64,000 nt of DNA from Sandaracinus amylolyticus. Its GTDB lineage: Bacteria; Myxococcota_A; Polyangia; Polyangiales; Sandaracinaceae. Position 1 is the stretch's first letter, and each line of letters starts with the position of its first letter. Below the pieces are notes generated by a model, which did not search any database, was not told the DNA's origin, and saw only the letters and a program-made list of their open reading frames with translations. Shown piece by piece: positions 44,956-54,840 of the stretch. The position numbers and the translations under genes are program-made. The stretch covers positions 5,456,001 through 5,520,000 of the forward strand of contig NZ_CP070225.1 in the NCBI RefSeq assembly GCF_021631985.1, written 5' to 3'.

Positions 44956-45858
44956 ATGACTCGCACGCTGACTCTCACGCTCGCCATCGCGCTGCTCGGC
45001 GCGTGCACCGGCCGCACCGAGGGCGACGACGCCGACTCCGGGGCACCGATCGACTCGGGCACCGACGCCGGCACGCTCGTCGTCGACTCCGGGACCGATG
45101 GTGGCGACACCGACACCCCCGACGCCGGCGACTGCGAGCTCGACTGCGTCGCGCTCCCGCCCGAGTGCCACTACGAAGGTCGCGACTGTGCGACGGAGTC
45201 GTGCGGCGAGATCGTCTGTCCGAATCCCAATCGGATGTGCGGCAGTCTCTTCCACGGCCGCTGCGCGAGCGACGAGTACTGCGACTTCTACATCGAGGGC
45301 GCGTGCGGCGCGCTCGACGAGGTCGGCCTCTGCCGCGATCGCCCCACCGAGTGCGACGAGGAGCCCGAGCAGCGCGTCTGCGCGTGCAACGGCACGACCT
45401 ACGACAACCCGTGCGAGGCCCACCGCGCCGGCTTCGAGATCGTGATGGAAGGGGAGTGCCCGCCGCCCAACGTCTGCAACGGCGACGACGCGTGGGGCGA
45501 GGGCGAGGGCTGCACCACCGAGCTCGGCTGGAAGTGGGACGGCAACCGCTGCGCGCCGGTCGTGGGCTGCACCTGCACCGGCACCTTCTGCCCGAGCCTC
45601 TTCGCGAGCCGCGATGCCTGCCGCGCCGGCTCCGAGACCTGCATCGCGCACCGCTGCCAGGCCCAGGACGCCGTGGCGGTCACGACCGGGTGCGCCGAGC
45701 CCGCGAGCATCGGGTGGCGTTGGGACGGCACGACGTGCGTCGAGCTCGTCGGGTGCAGCTGCGACGGCACCTCGTGCTGGCGCGTCGAGGGCACCGACGA
45801 AGCGGGCTGCCAGTCCGAGTACGTCGTCGACTGCGAGCCGATCCCCGCGCCCCGTTGA
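44956..45858 (+). CDS. Kazal-domain lipoprotein
   Basis: The 300-residue protein has a lipoprotein signal (ALLGAC), a Ser/Thr/Asp/Gly spacer and a Cys-rich body. A Kazal-type inhibitor module is visible as CACNGTTYDNPCEAHRAG ending in EGEC (about 140-165). Two homologous modules follow, GWKWDGNRCAPVVGCTC and GWRWDGTTCVELVGCSC. Kazal domains inhibit serine proteases; the target might be the organism's own secreted proteases or those of prey or competitors (inference). It follows repeat copy B and precedes the Ca-repeat protein by eight bp. Confidence 0.8.
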   Translation: MTRTLTLTLAIALLGACTGRTEGDDADSGAPIDSGTDAGTLVVDSGTDGGDTDTPDAGDCELDCVALPPECHYEGRDCATESCGEIVCPNPNRMCGSLFHGRCASDEYCDFYIEGACGALDEVGLCRDRPTECDEEPEQRVCACNGTTYDNPCEAHRAGFEIVMEGECPPPNVCNGDDAWGEGEGCTTELGWKWDGNRCAPVVGCTCTGTFCPSLFASRDACRAGSETCIAHRCQAQDAVAVTTGCAEPASIGWRWDGTTCVELVGCSCDGTSCWRVEGTDEAGCQSEYVVDCEPIPAPR

Positions 45859-45866
45859 GCCTCGCC

Positions 45867-47993
<2,127 letters not shown>

Positions 47994-48204
47994 GGCCGGA
48001 GGCGGTTCTGCCGTCTCCGTGGTCGAGGCTGGGGTGGCCCTCGGCAGGTTGAATTTCCGGCGGATGGAGGGCGACCGTCCCACGACGGCGTAGGCGCCCC
48101 GGGTCCGTGTCGGGTCCCGCGCGCGTCCTGCCGCTCGCTCGACCGTGCCCGATCCTTCCAGTCTCATTGGCATCGGCTCGCCTGCCGTCCTACCCTGGCG
48201 CACC
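47994..48204. other. Spacer before the outer-membrane-protein/sigma operon
   Basis: This 211-bp gap contains no supported gene. It should hold the promoter of the four-gene operon that follows, and includes a partial match to the interspersed repeat around 48172-48191. Confidence 0.4.
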
Positions 48205-49218
48205 GTGCGTTCCCCGCTCGCCGGCGCCGTCGCCGGGCTCGCCCTGCTCGCGCTCGCGCCGATCCTCGTGCTCGCCCAGCAGCACGACGCGCCGGTCGCG
48301 ACGCTGCGGGTCGAGCGGTCGGACGACGCGAGCGCGTGCCTCGACGAGGAGTCGCTGCGCGAGCTCGTCGCGGCGCGCCTCGGGCGCGATCCCTTCGTCG
48401 ACGAGGCGCAGCTCTCGATCACGGTGCGCATCGAGCGAGCACGCCGGGGCTACGTGGCGCGCGTGGACACCGCGAGCGAAGGGGGCGAGCCCGGACGCCG
48501 CGAGCTCGCGTCGGAGCGCGACGACTGCCGCGATCTCGGCGACGCGCTCGCGCTCGCCCTCAGCCTCACCGTCGACCCGACGAGCCTGCTGCGCCCCCCG
48601 CCGCGCCCCGGGCCGATCGCCGACGCCGGCGCGGAGCCCGACGCCGCGATCGCCGATGCCGGGGTGGACGCCGCGCCCGCCGAGCTGCCCGTCGACGCAG
48701 GCGTGGTCGTCGACGACGCCGCGCCCCCCGACGACTCCGAGGGCCCGGCGCTGCTCCTCACCGCGACGCTCCTCGCGTCCTACGGGATCGCCCCCGGCGT
48801 GTCGGCGGGCCTGGTGCTCGGCGCGGGCGTCCACCTCGACGCGTTCTCAGTCGCGCTCGAGCTCCGCGGCGAGCTCCCGACCGTCGAGTCGTCGGTGCGG
48901 GGCGCGCCCTACGTCGCGTCGGTCGTGCCGTGCGGGCACCTCGACATCGTCGGGCTCTGCGGGGTGATCTCGGCGGGCGCGTTCTGGGGCGAGGGCGTGG
49001 ACGTGCCGGCGGCGCGCTCCGGCGTCTCGGCCTACGTCGCCCTCGGGGCGCGCGCGGTGGTCGCGGTGCCGCTCGACGAGACGCTCGCCCTGCGGCTGCA
49101 CGGCGAGCTCACGGTGCCGCTGGTCGGCGCCACGCTGCAGCTCGGCGGCGAGCGCGCGTGGGAGACTCCCGCCGTCGGGCTGGCCCTCGGGGTCGGCGTG
49201 GGTGCGAGGCTACGGTGA
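48205..49218 (+). CDS. Outer-membrane-like beta-barrel protein
   Basis: The 337-residue protein has a signal peptide (LALLALAPILVLAQQ), a globular N-terminal region of about 110 residues, an Asp/Ala/Pro-rich linker (about 130-175) and a C-terminal domain of about 150 residues made of alternating strands (ASYGIAPGVSAGLVLGAGV, AYVALGARAVVAVPLDE) typical of small barrels. The GTG start overlaps nothing upstream; its stop overlaps the sigma factor start by four bases. It could be an envelope sensor or the target of that sigma factor. Confidence 0.7.
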   Translation: MRSPLAGAVAGLALLALAPILVLAQQHDAPVATLRVERSDDASACLDEESLRELVAARLGRDPFVDEAQLSITVRIERARRGYVARVDTASEGGEPGRRELASERDDCRDLGDALALALSLTVDPTSLLRPPPRPGPIADAGAEPDAAIADAGVDAAPAELPVDAGVVVDDAAPPDDSEGPALLLTATLLASYGIAPGVSAGLVLGAGVHLDAFSVALELRGELPTVESSVRGAPYVASVVPCGHLDIVGLCGVISAGAFWGEGVDVPAARSGVSAYVALGARAVVAVPLDETLALRLHGELTVPLVGATLQLGGERAWETPAVGLALGVGVGARLR

Positions 49219-49757
49219 CGGATCCCGGTCCTTCCCACCAATCCCTGAGTGAAGTGGATTTCCGGGCGGTGTTTCGCGCCGAGCTGGGCTGGGTGTGCAA
49301 CACGCTGCGGCGACTGGGCGTGCGGGAGGCGGACGTGGAGGATGCAGCGCACGACGTCTTCGTGACCTTCCATCGGCGACTGGCCGACTACGACCCGGCG
49401 CGCCCGGTGCGCGCCTGGCTGGGCGGCATCGCGTACCGCGTCGCCTCGGACCACCGGCGGCGGGCCCACGTGCGCCGGGAGATCGCCGACGACACGATCG
49501 AGGTGGTGGACCCCCAGGGCGGCGCGGACGACGCGCTCGCCGAGAAGCAGACCCGCGCGCTCGTGCTGAGCGCGCTCCAGGAAGTGCAGGAGGAGCGACG
49601 CCCGGTGCTGGTGCTCCACGACATCGACGGCATCGCCATGCCCGCCATCGCGGAGTCGCTCTCCATCCCGCTCAACACCGCCTACTCGCGGCTCCGGCTG
49701 GCGAGGGCGGACTTCCGACGCGCGGTCGAGCGACTGCGCGCGCAGGAGCCCGCGTGA
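49215..49757 (+). CDS. ECF-type RNA polymerase sigma factor
   Basis: The 180-residue protein has sigma region 2 (ADVEDAAHDVFVTFHRRL and RPVRAWLGGIAYRVASDHRR) and region 4 (IDGIAMPAIAESLSIPLNTAYSRLRLARADF), the two-domain layout of extracytoplasmic-function sigma factors. GTG starts and four-base overlaps on both sides tie it to the outer-membrane-like protein and the membrane protein after it, which is the usual place for an anti-sigma factor. Confidence 0.93.
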   Translation: MTDPGPSHQSLSEVDFRAVFRAELGWVCNTLRRLGVREADVEDAAHDVFVTFHRRLADYDPARPVRAWLGGIAYRVASDHRRRAHVRREIADDTIEVVDPQGGADDALAEKQTRALVLSALQEVQEERRPVLVLHDIDGIAMPAIAESLSIPLNTAYSRLRLARADFRRAVERLRAQEPA

Positions 49758-50548
49758 CCGGCCCCGAGGACTTCGGCGACGAGCCGCTCGACCCCGAGAT
49801 GGATCGGCTCTTCGAGGCCGAGCGGGCGCGCCCGGAGCGGGCCGGCGAGGGCCCGGAGGCCGATCGCCTCTACGCGCGCATCATCGCGGCGGTGGGGCCG
49901 GTGCCGGGCGGCGGCGCTCCTCCGGCTCCGACGAGCGGCGGCGGTGGCGGTGGTGCGGCGGGTGGCGGGACGGCGCTGGCGCACCCGGCGCTGGTCGGCG
50001 GCATCGCGCTGGTGATCGGCATGGCGGCGGGCGCGGTGCTCCACGCGACGCTGACGCCGCCCGAGGTGCGGGTGGTGGTGCGCGAGGTGGTGGTCGACGC
50101 GGGACCGGCGGTCGCGCCGGCGCCCGAGCCCGAGGCCGAGCCGGTGGTCGCGATCGCCGACGAGCCGACCCCCGAGATCGCGCCGGAGGTCCGACCCGAG
50201 ATCCCCGAGCGCACCGCCGCGCGCCGACCCGACGCCGGTGCGCCGACCACGCTCGCCCGCGAGTCCGCGCTGCTGGCGCGCGCCCAGTCCGCGCTCGGCC
50301 GGGGCGCGCCCGAGCTCGCGATCTCCGCGCTGCGCGAGCACGAGACGCGTCACCCCGAGGGCCAGCTCCGCGAGGAGCGCGAGGCGCTCTGGATCTCCGC
50401 CCTGGTCGCCGCGGGCGATCACGACGCCGCGCGCGAGCGCGCCGCGCGCTTCCGCCGGCGCTTCCCCGGCTCGCCGCTGCAGGCCGCGATCGACGCGACC
50501 TTGCGTGAGAGCCCCCCTGGCACGCCGCGAGGCACCAGCACACCCTAG
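49754..50548 (+). CDS. Membrane-anchored partner of the sigma factor (putative)
   Basis: The 264-residue protein has a cytoplasmic N-terminal region of about 70 residues, one membrane helix (LVGGIALVIGMAAGAVLHA) and a periplasmic part with Pro/Glu/Val-rich sequence followed by a TPR-like helical end (ALGRGAPELAISALREHE). No zinc-binding anti-sigma motif is present. By position it may act as an anti-sigma factor or a periplasmic sensor. It starts with GTG and overlaps the sigma factor stop. Confidence 0.65.
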   Translation: MTGPEDFGDEPLDPEMDRLFEAERARPERAGEGPEADRLYARIIAAVGPVPGGGAPPAPTSGGGGGGAAGGGTALAHPALVGGIALVIGMAAGAVLHATLTPPEVRVVVREVVVDAGPAVAPAPEPEAEPVVAIADEPTPEIAPEVRPEIPERTAARRPDAGAPTTLARESALLARAQSALGRGAPELAISALREHETRHPEGQLREEREALWISALVAAGDHDAARERAARFRRRFPGSPLQAAIDATLRESPPGTPRGTSTP

Positions 50549-50559
50549 CTTCCGCGCGG

Positions 50560-51972
50560 ATGCTGCACGCCGCCCTCCACCGACGCCCCTCCACGACTGC
50601 GCTCGTCGCAGCGCTGGTGACGCTCGCGTGCGCGGCGTGCGATCGGCTGCCCATCGACGCCGGTGATCGCGCCGACGGCGGCGCGCTGCCGCCCGACGAC
50701 ACCAAGCCGCTCTTCGTCCGCGAGATCGCGCTCGGCACCGACTTCTCGTGCGCGGTCCTGCACGACGGAGACCTCGCGTGCTGGGGCTCCGACACCCACG
50801 GCCAGCTGGGCATCGACATCGCGGTGTGGCTCGGCGAGCGCTGCGACGGGCTCTACTGCGCGACCGCGCCGGTGATGCTCGAGAACGTCGCGTTCGTCGA
50901 CGAGGTCGACGCCGGCGACGCGTTCGCGTGCGCGCGCAGCACGCTCGGCGTGGTGACGTGCTGGGGCAGCCATCGCTTCGGCGAGCGCGGCGACGGGACC
51001 CCGAGCGACTTCGAGCGCCACTCGTTCCCGAGCCGCGTGATCGAGAACGCGCTCGACATCGCGGTCGGGCGCCATCACGCGTGCGTGCTCGGCGCCGATC
51101 ACCGGGTGCGCTGCTGGGGCCTGGGCGAGCACGGGCAGCTGGGGCGCGCCGCGCCCGACCGCTGTGCGATCCCCACCGGGATGAACGAGGAGCTCGGCGT
51201 GGACGAGCGCGCAGCCGACGTGGCGTGCGCGTCGTTGCCCGCGCTGGTCGAGGGGCTGGACGACGCGCCGGTCGAGCACATCGTTGCCGGCGACTACCAC
51301 ACCTGCGCGATCAGCGGCGGGAACGTGTGGTGCTGGGGCCGCGACGACCTCGGACAGCTCGGCGACGGAGTGCCCGGGGCGTCGCGCGCGACGCCGGGCG
51401 TGGTGATGGCGGACGACGGGCCGCTGGGCGCGATCCGCGACCTCGCGCTGGGCGGCGCGACGTCGATCGCGCTGCAGGCCTCGGGCACCGCGGCGCGGTG
51501 GGGCGATGCGACGAGCGGCGTGCTCGGCATCCCGCCCGCCGAGGCCGAGCCCTGCGACGACGGCGCGGCGTGGTGCGCGCCGACGCCGCGCGTCGACGTC
51601 TCGGACCTGACCCGCATCGCGGTCGGCGGCGGCTTCGGCTGTGGCCTCGACGTCGGGGGCCAGGCGTCGTGCTGGGGCCTGGCGCGCGACGGGCGCCTCG
51701 GGACGAGCGTCGAGCCGAGCTCGACGTGCCGCGGCGCCGGCGGCGAGGACGCACCGTGCGCGCTCGAGCCGCAGGACGTGGAGGGGCTCCGCGCGGGGCT
51801 GCGCTCGGTGGCGCTCGGTGACGGGCACGCGTGCGCGCTGGGCTACGCGCGCGACGAGGACGGCGACACCGCGTCGGTCTACTGCTGGGGCCGGAACGAC
51901 TTCGGACAGCTCGGGCTCGGCCACGCCGGCGGCACCGAGATGGTGCCGGTCGCCATCCGCAACACGCGGTGA
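50560..51972 (+). CDS. RCC1-repeat lipoprotein
   Basis: The 470-residue protein has a lipoprotein signal (TLACAAC) and seven RCC1-type repeats marked by WG sequences (CWGSDTHGQLG, CWGLGEHGQLG, CWGRDDLGQLG, CWGRNDFGQLG and three weaker ones). These suggest a complete seven-bladed propeller outside the cytoplasm. Secreted RCC1 propellers are frequent in myxobacteria and serve as binding platforms; the ligand is unknown. It lies 11 bp after the putative sigma partner and may be the last gene of that operon. Confidence 0.85.
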   Translation: MLHAALHRRPSTTALVAALVTLACAACDRLPIDAGDRADGGALPPDDTKPLFVREIALGTDFSCAVLHDGDLACWGSDTHGQLGIDIAVWLGERCDGLYCATAPVMLENVAFVDEVDAGDAFACARSTLGVVTCWGSHRFGERGDGTPSDFERHSFPSRVIENALDIAVGRHHACVLGADHRVRCWGLGEHGQLGRAAPDRCAIPTGMNEELGVDERAADVACASLPALVEGLDDAPVEHIVAGDYHTCAISGGNVWCWGRDDLGQLGDGVPGASRATPGVVMADDGPLGAIRDLALGGATSIALQASGTAARWGDATSGVLGIPPAEAEPCDDGAAWCAPTPRVDVSDLTRIAVGGGFGCGLDVGGQASCWGLARDGRLGTSVEPSSTCRGAGGEDAPCALEPQDVEGLRAGLRSVALGDGHACALGYARDEDGDTASVYCWGRNDFGQLGLGHAGGTEMVPVAIRNTR

Positions 51973-52023
51973 TCGCGCTCGGGCTCGACGGAGCTCGGCG
52001 GCTGAGGTACGACTGCGCTTCCC

Positions 52024-52458
52024 GTGCAACCCGGTTGCAACAACGACACGGTCGCGCCTGTCCGAGAGCGCGGTCCCCGCTCGGCGCTCGATCGCATCGG
52101 CATCGGCGTCTCGCTCGCGTGCGCGGTGCACTGCGTCCTCGCGGCGCTGCTCGCGGCGGCGCCCGCGTTCGCGGCGACGGCGGCTCCCGGCCTCGGCGAG
52201 GGCCTGGAGTGGCTCGAGACGGCGCTGCTGTGGATCGCGCTGGGCGTCGGCGCGTTCGCGCTGGTCCCGGCGTACCTGCGCGAGCACCGCAGCGCGTGGC
52301 CGCTCGTGCTCTTCGTGGTCGGCCTGGGGCTCGTGGCGATGGTGCGGGCGGTCGAGAGCCACTCGCTGGAGCTCGCCGGCACGGTGAGCGGCGTGGCGCT
52401 GATCGCGAGCGCGCACTTCGTGAACCTCCGCGCGAGCCACCGCGGCCACGAGCACTGA
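52024..52458 (+). CDS. MerC domain membrane protein
   Basis: The 144-residue protein has four hydrophobic segments and the MerC signature CAVHCVLAALL near residue 36. MerC proteins move mercuric ion or serve uncharacterised metal roles in the inner membrane. No merR, merA or merP lies nearby, so resistance cannot be inferred. The GTG start precedes an N-terminus with one further Cys (QPGCNN); a later start is possible. The C-terminus is His-rich (SHRGHEH). Confidence 0.8.
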   Translation: MQPGCNNDTVAPVRERGPRSALDRIGIGVSLACAVHCVLAALLAAAPAFAATAAPGLGEGLEWLETALLWIALGVGAFALVPAYLREHRSAWPLVLFVVGLGLVAMVRAVESHSLELAGTVSGVALIASAHFVNLRASHRGHEH

Positions 52459-52647
52459 GCCGGGGCGGGGTCCGGGTCGGGCCCCGGACCCGGACGAGAT
52501 CCGAGACCGAGCCGGATCGGAGCCCGTCCCCGACCGGAACCGAGAGCGAACCGGACCCCGACCGGGGCGGGATCGGGACCCGACCCGGCCCCCGCCCCGG
52601 ACCCCGTAAATCGACTCGGCGCCGTTCGGCCTCTACGCTGTGACGCC
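52459..52647. other. Hairpin-dense GC-rich spacer
   Basis: This 189-bp region consists of repeated gaccgga/ccgggtc-like words. The clearest hairpin is gtccgggtc (52470-52478) with gacccggac (52487-52495), 11 nt after the merC stop and a likely terminator. A -10-like TACGCT at 52634-52639 precedes the next ATG by eight nt. No gene is seen. Confidence 0.5.
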
Positions 52648-53868
52648 ATGTCCGCCGAGGACGCCGTTCGTTCGCCCTCCCTCAAGGTCCACCACCTCGC
52701 GGTGAAGGTCCGCGACCTCGCGCGGGCCGAGTCCTTCTACGCGGGCGCGCTCGGACTGCCGATCATCCGCCGCCAGGACGCGGAGGACGGCACGCCGCGC
52801 TCGATCTGGCTCTCGCTGCACGACGGTGCGTTCCTCGCCGTCGAGCGCGCCGAGGAGCCCGAGTCGCAGCGCCTCGACGGCTCGCCCGGCTGGCACTGCG
52901 TCGCGCTGGGGATCGACGCGAGCGAGCGCGAGACCTGGCGCACGCGCCTGACCTCGCGGGGCCATCCGGTGGTGCGCGAGACCGCGTACACGCTCTACGT
53001 GCGCGACCCCGAGGGCGCGATCGTCGCGCTCAGCCACTACCCGCACGCGATCGCGGAGGCCGTCGTCGCGCGCGGCTCGCAGCCTCCGCCCGCGCCCGGC
53101 GGGCCCACGAGCGCGTCGGCGGTCGAGGTCGGTCCCGATCGCGCGCTCGAGGGAGGCGCCCCTTCGGGCGTCACCTCGCGGCTCGCGGCGCTGGTCACCC
53201 TCTCGCTCGCGCTGCTCGCGCTCGTCGGCAGCGCGGTGCCGGTGAGCGCCCAGCGCGCGCCGGCGGACGTGCTCGTCGTCGGCTCGTCGTCGGTGTTCGG
53301 CCCGTTCGGACGGCTCGTCGAGGAGCAGCTCGAAGAAGCGGGCCTGCGGGTGCGCCGTCACTCGCGCCGCTCGACCGGCTTCGCGCGCCCCGACTTCTTC
53401 GACTGGCAGCGCGAGATCGGTCGAGTGCGCGGGCTCGGCGAGGCGCGCGCGGTCGTGGTGATGATGGGCGGCAACGACACGATGGCGCTGCGCCTCCGCC
53501 CCGACGAGTCACGCGATCGCGGTCCCGCGTCGTGGGTCGCGTGGCGCGACGAGGCGCGGTGGCGCGAGCTCTACACGTCGCGGGTGCGCGCGTTCGTCGA
53601 CACGATCTGCGACGCGGGCGTGGCGCGCGCGATCGTCGTGCTGCCCGCCGACGGCGATCGCGAGGGCTGGGCCGATCGCATCGCGCGGGTGCAGGAGGCG
53701 CAGGCCGCGGGCGTGCGGGGGACGCGCTGCGGCGTGGTGCTCGATCCGCGCAGCGACGCGCCGGTGCGCGAGGGTGACACCATCGACGGCGTGCACCTCT
53801 CGACGCGCGGAGCGCGTCAGGTGCTCACGCGCATCGGCCCCGCGCTGCTCGCCGCGATCGAGAGCTGA
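52648..53868 (+). CDS. VOC domain fused to SGNH hydrolase
   Basis: The 406-residue protein joins two unrelated modules. Residues 12-132 are a glyoxalase/VOC fold (KVHHLAVKVRDLARAESFY, PGWHCVALGID, LYVRDPEGAIVAL). Residues 175-200 are a hydrophobic segment ending in SAQ, like a signal peptide or membrane anchor. Residues 205-400 are an SGNH hydrolase with DVLVVGSSSVFG, MMGGNDT and DGVHLSTRG (blocks I, III and V). Codon by codon, no ATG, GTG or TTG occurs in frame between 53002 and 53235, so the second module has no start of its own. The fusion would place the VOC part inside and the hydrolase outside the inner membrane. Confidence 0.82.
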   Translation: MSAEDAVRSPSLKVHHLAVKVRDLARAESFYAGALGLPIIRRQDAEDGTPRSIWLSLHDGAFLAVERAEEPESQRLDGSPGWHCVALGIDASERETWRTRLTSRGHPVVRETAYTLYVRDPEGAIVALSHYPHAIAEAVVARGSQPPPAPGGPTSASAVEVGPDRALEGGAPSGVTSRLAALVTLSLALLALVGSAVPVSAQRAPADVLVVGSSSVFGPFGRLVEEQLEEAGLRVRRHSRRSTGFARPDFFDWQREIGRVRGLGEARAVVVMMGGNDTMALRLRPDESRDRGPASWVAWRDEARWRELYTSRVRAFVDTICDAGVARAIVVLPADGDREGWADRIARVQEAQAAGVRGTRCGVVLDPRSDAPVREGDTIDGVHLSTRGARQVLTRIGPALLAAIES

Positions 53869-53887
53869 TCACACGCCGTCGGGCGTC

Positions 53888-54685
53888 TCAGAACACCGCC
53901 TCGACGTACCGGTACGGGTAGCTCGGCTCGCGATACCCGCCTCGCTTCTGGCGCTTGGGGAGCTTGATCTTCTCCCGCGGCGGCGACTCGTACGGCACGG
54001 TCGTCAGGATGTGGTGGATCACGTTGAGCCGAGCGCGGCGCTTGTCGTCGCTGGGCACCACGTACCAGGGCGCGTGCGCCGAGTCGGTGGCCGCGAACAT
54101 GTCGTCACGCGCGCGCGAGTAGTCGAACCAGCGGCTGTACGACTCGAGATCCATCGGCGAGAGCTTCCAGATCTTGCGCGGATCATCGATGCGATCCTGC
54201 AGCCGCCGGGTCTGCTCCTCCTCGCTGACCTCGAGCCAGAGCTTGATGAGGACGACACCCGACTCGACGATGGCCTTCTCGACCGACGGAACGATGCGCA
54301 GGAAGCGCTCGACGTCGTCCATCTTCGTGAAGCCCATCACGCGCTCCACGCCGGCGCGGTTGTACCAGCTGCGATCGAAGATCACGATCTCGCCGGCCGC
54401 CGGCAGGTGCGGGATGTAGCGCTGGATGTACATCTGGCTGCGCTCGCGCGAGGTGGGTGAGGGCAGCGCGATCACGCGGAACACGCGCGGGCTCACGCGC
54501 TCGGTGATCGCCTTGATGCAGCCGCCCTTGCCGGCGCCGTCGCGGCCCTCGAACACGATGCAGACCTTGAGCCCCTCGCGCACGACCCATTGCTGGAGCG
54601 CGACCAGCTCCCCGTGGAGATTCTTCAGCTCCTTCTCGAAGTCCTTGCGCTTCAGCTTGTCCGTCGCCTGGCCGTCCTTGCTCAT
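53888..54685 (-). CDS. ppk2: Polyphosphate kinase 2 (PPK2)
   Basis: The 265-residue protein has the PPK2 features: Walker A FEGRDGAGKGG, lid region SPTSRERSQMYIQRYI, Walker B region IVIFDRSWYNRAGVERVMGF and DDPRKIWKLSPMD. These enzymes phosphorylate nucleotides from inorganic polyphosphate. Length matches single-domain (class I-like) enzymes; the substrate nucleotide cannot be told. It is divergent from nothing nearby and ends 19 bp from the convergent VOC-SGNH gene. Confidence 0.93.
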   Translation of the reverse strand: MSKDGQATDKLKRKDFEKELKNLHGELVALQQWVVREGLKVCIVFEGRDGAGKGGCIKAITERVSPRVFRVIALPSPTSRERSQMYIQRYIPHLPAAGEIVIFDRSWYNRAGVERVMGFTKMDDVERFLRIVPSVEKAIVESGVVLIKLWLEVSEEEQTRRLQDRIDDPRKIWKLSPMDLESYSRWFDYSRARDDMFAATDSAHAPWYVVPSDDKRRARLNVIHHILTTVPYESPPREKIKLPKRQKRGGYREPSYPYRYVEAVF

Positions 54686-54840
54686 GAGGGCACCGCTTCT
54701 CCTGTTCGTCGTCGACGGATGAGACCCCGGGGGAGCTCGACGCCTCCGTGATCTTTGCCCCGCACGATCGGATCGCGAGAGCGGCGAGCCATCGCCGCAC
54801 GAGCGGCCCCTCGTGGCGACCTCCTCGGGTGGCGAACGGA

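Noticed and set aside
52024-52458. Mercury-resistance locus
   Set aside because: Only a lone MerC-domain protein is present; there is no merR, merA, merT or merP nearby.
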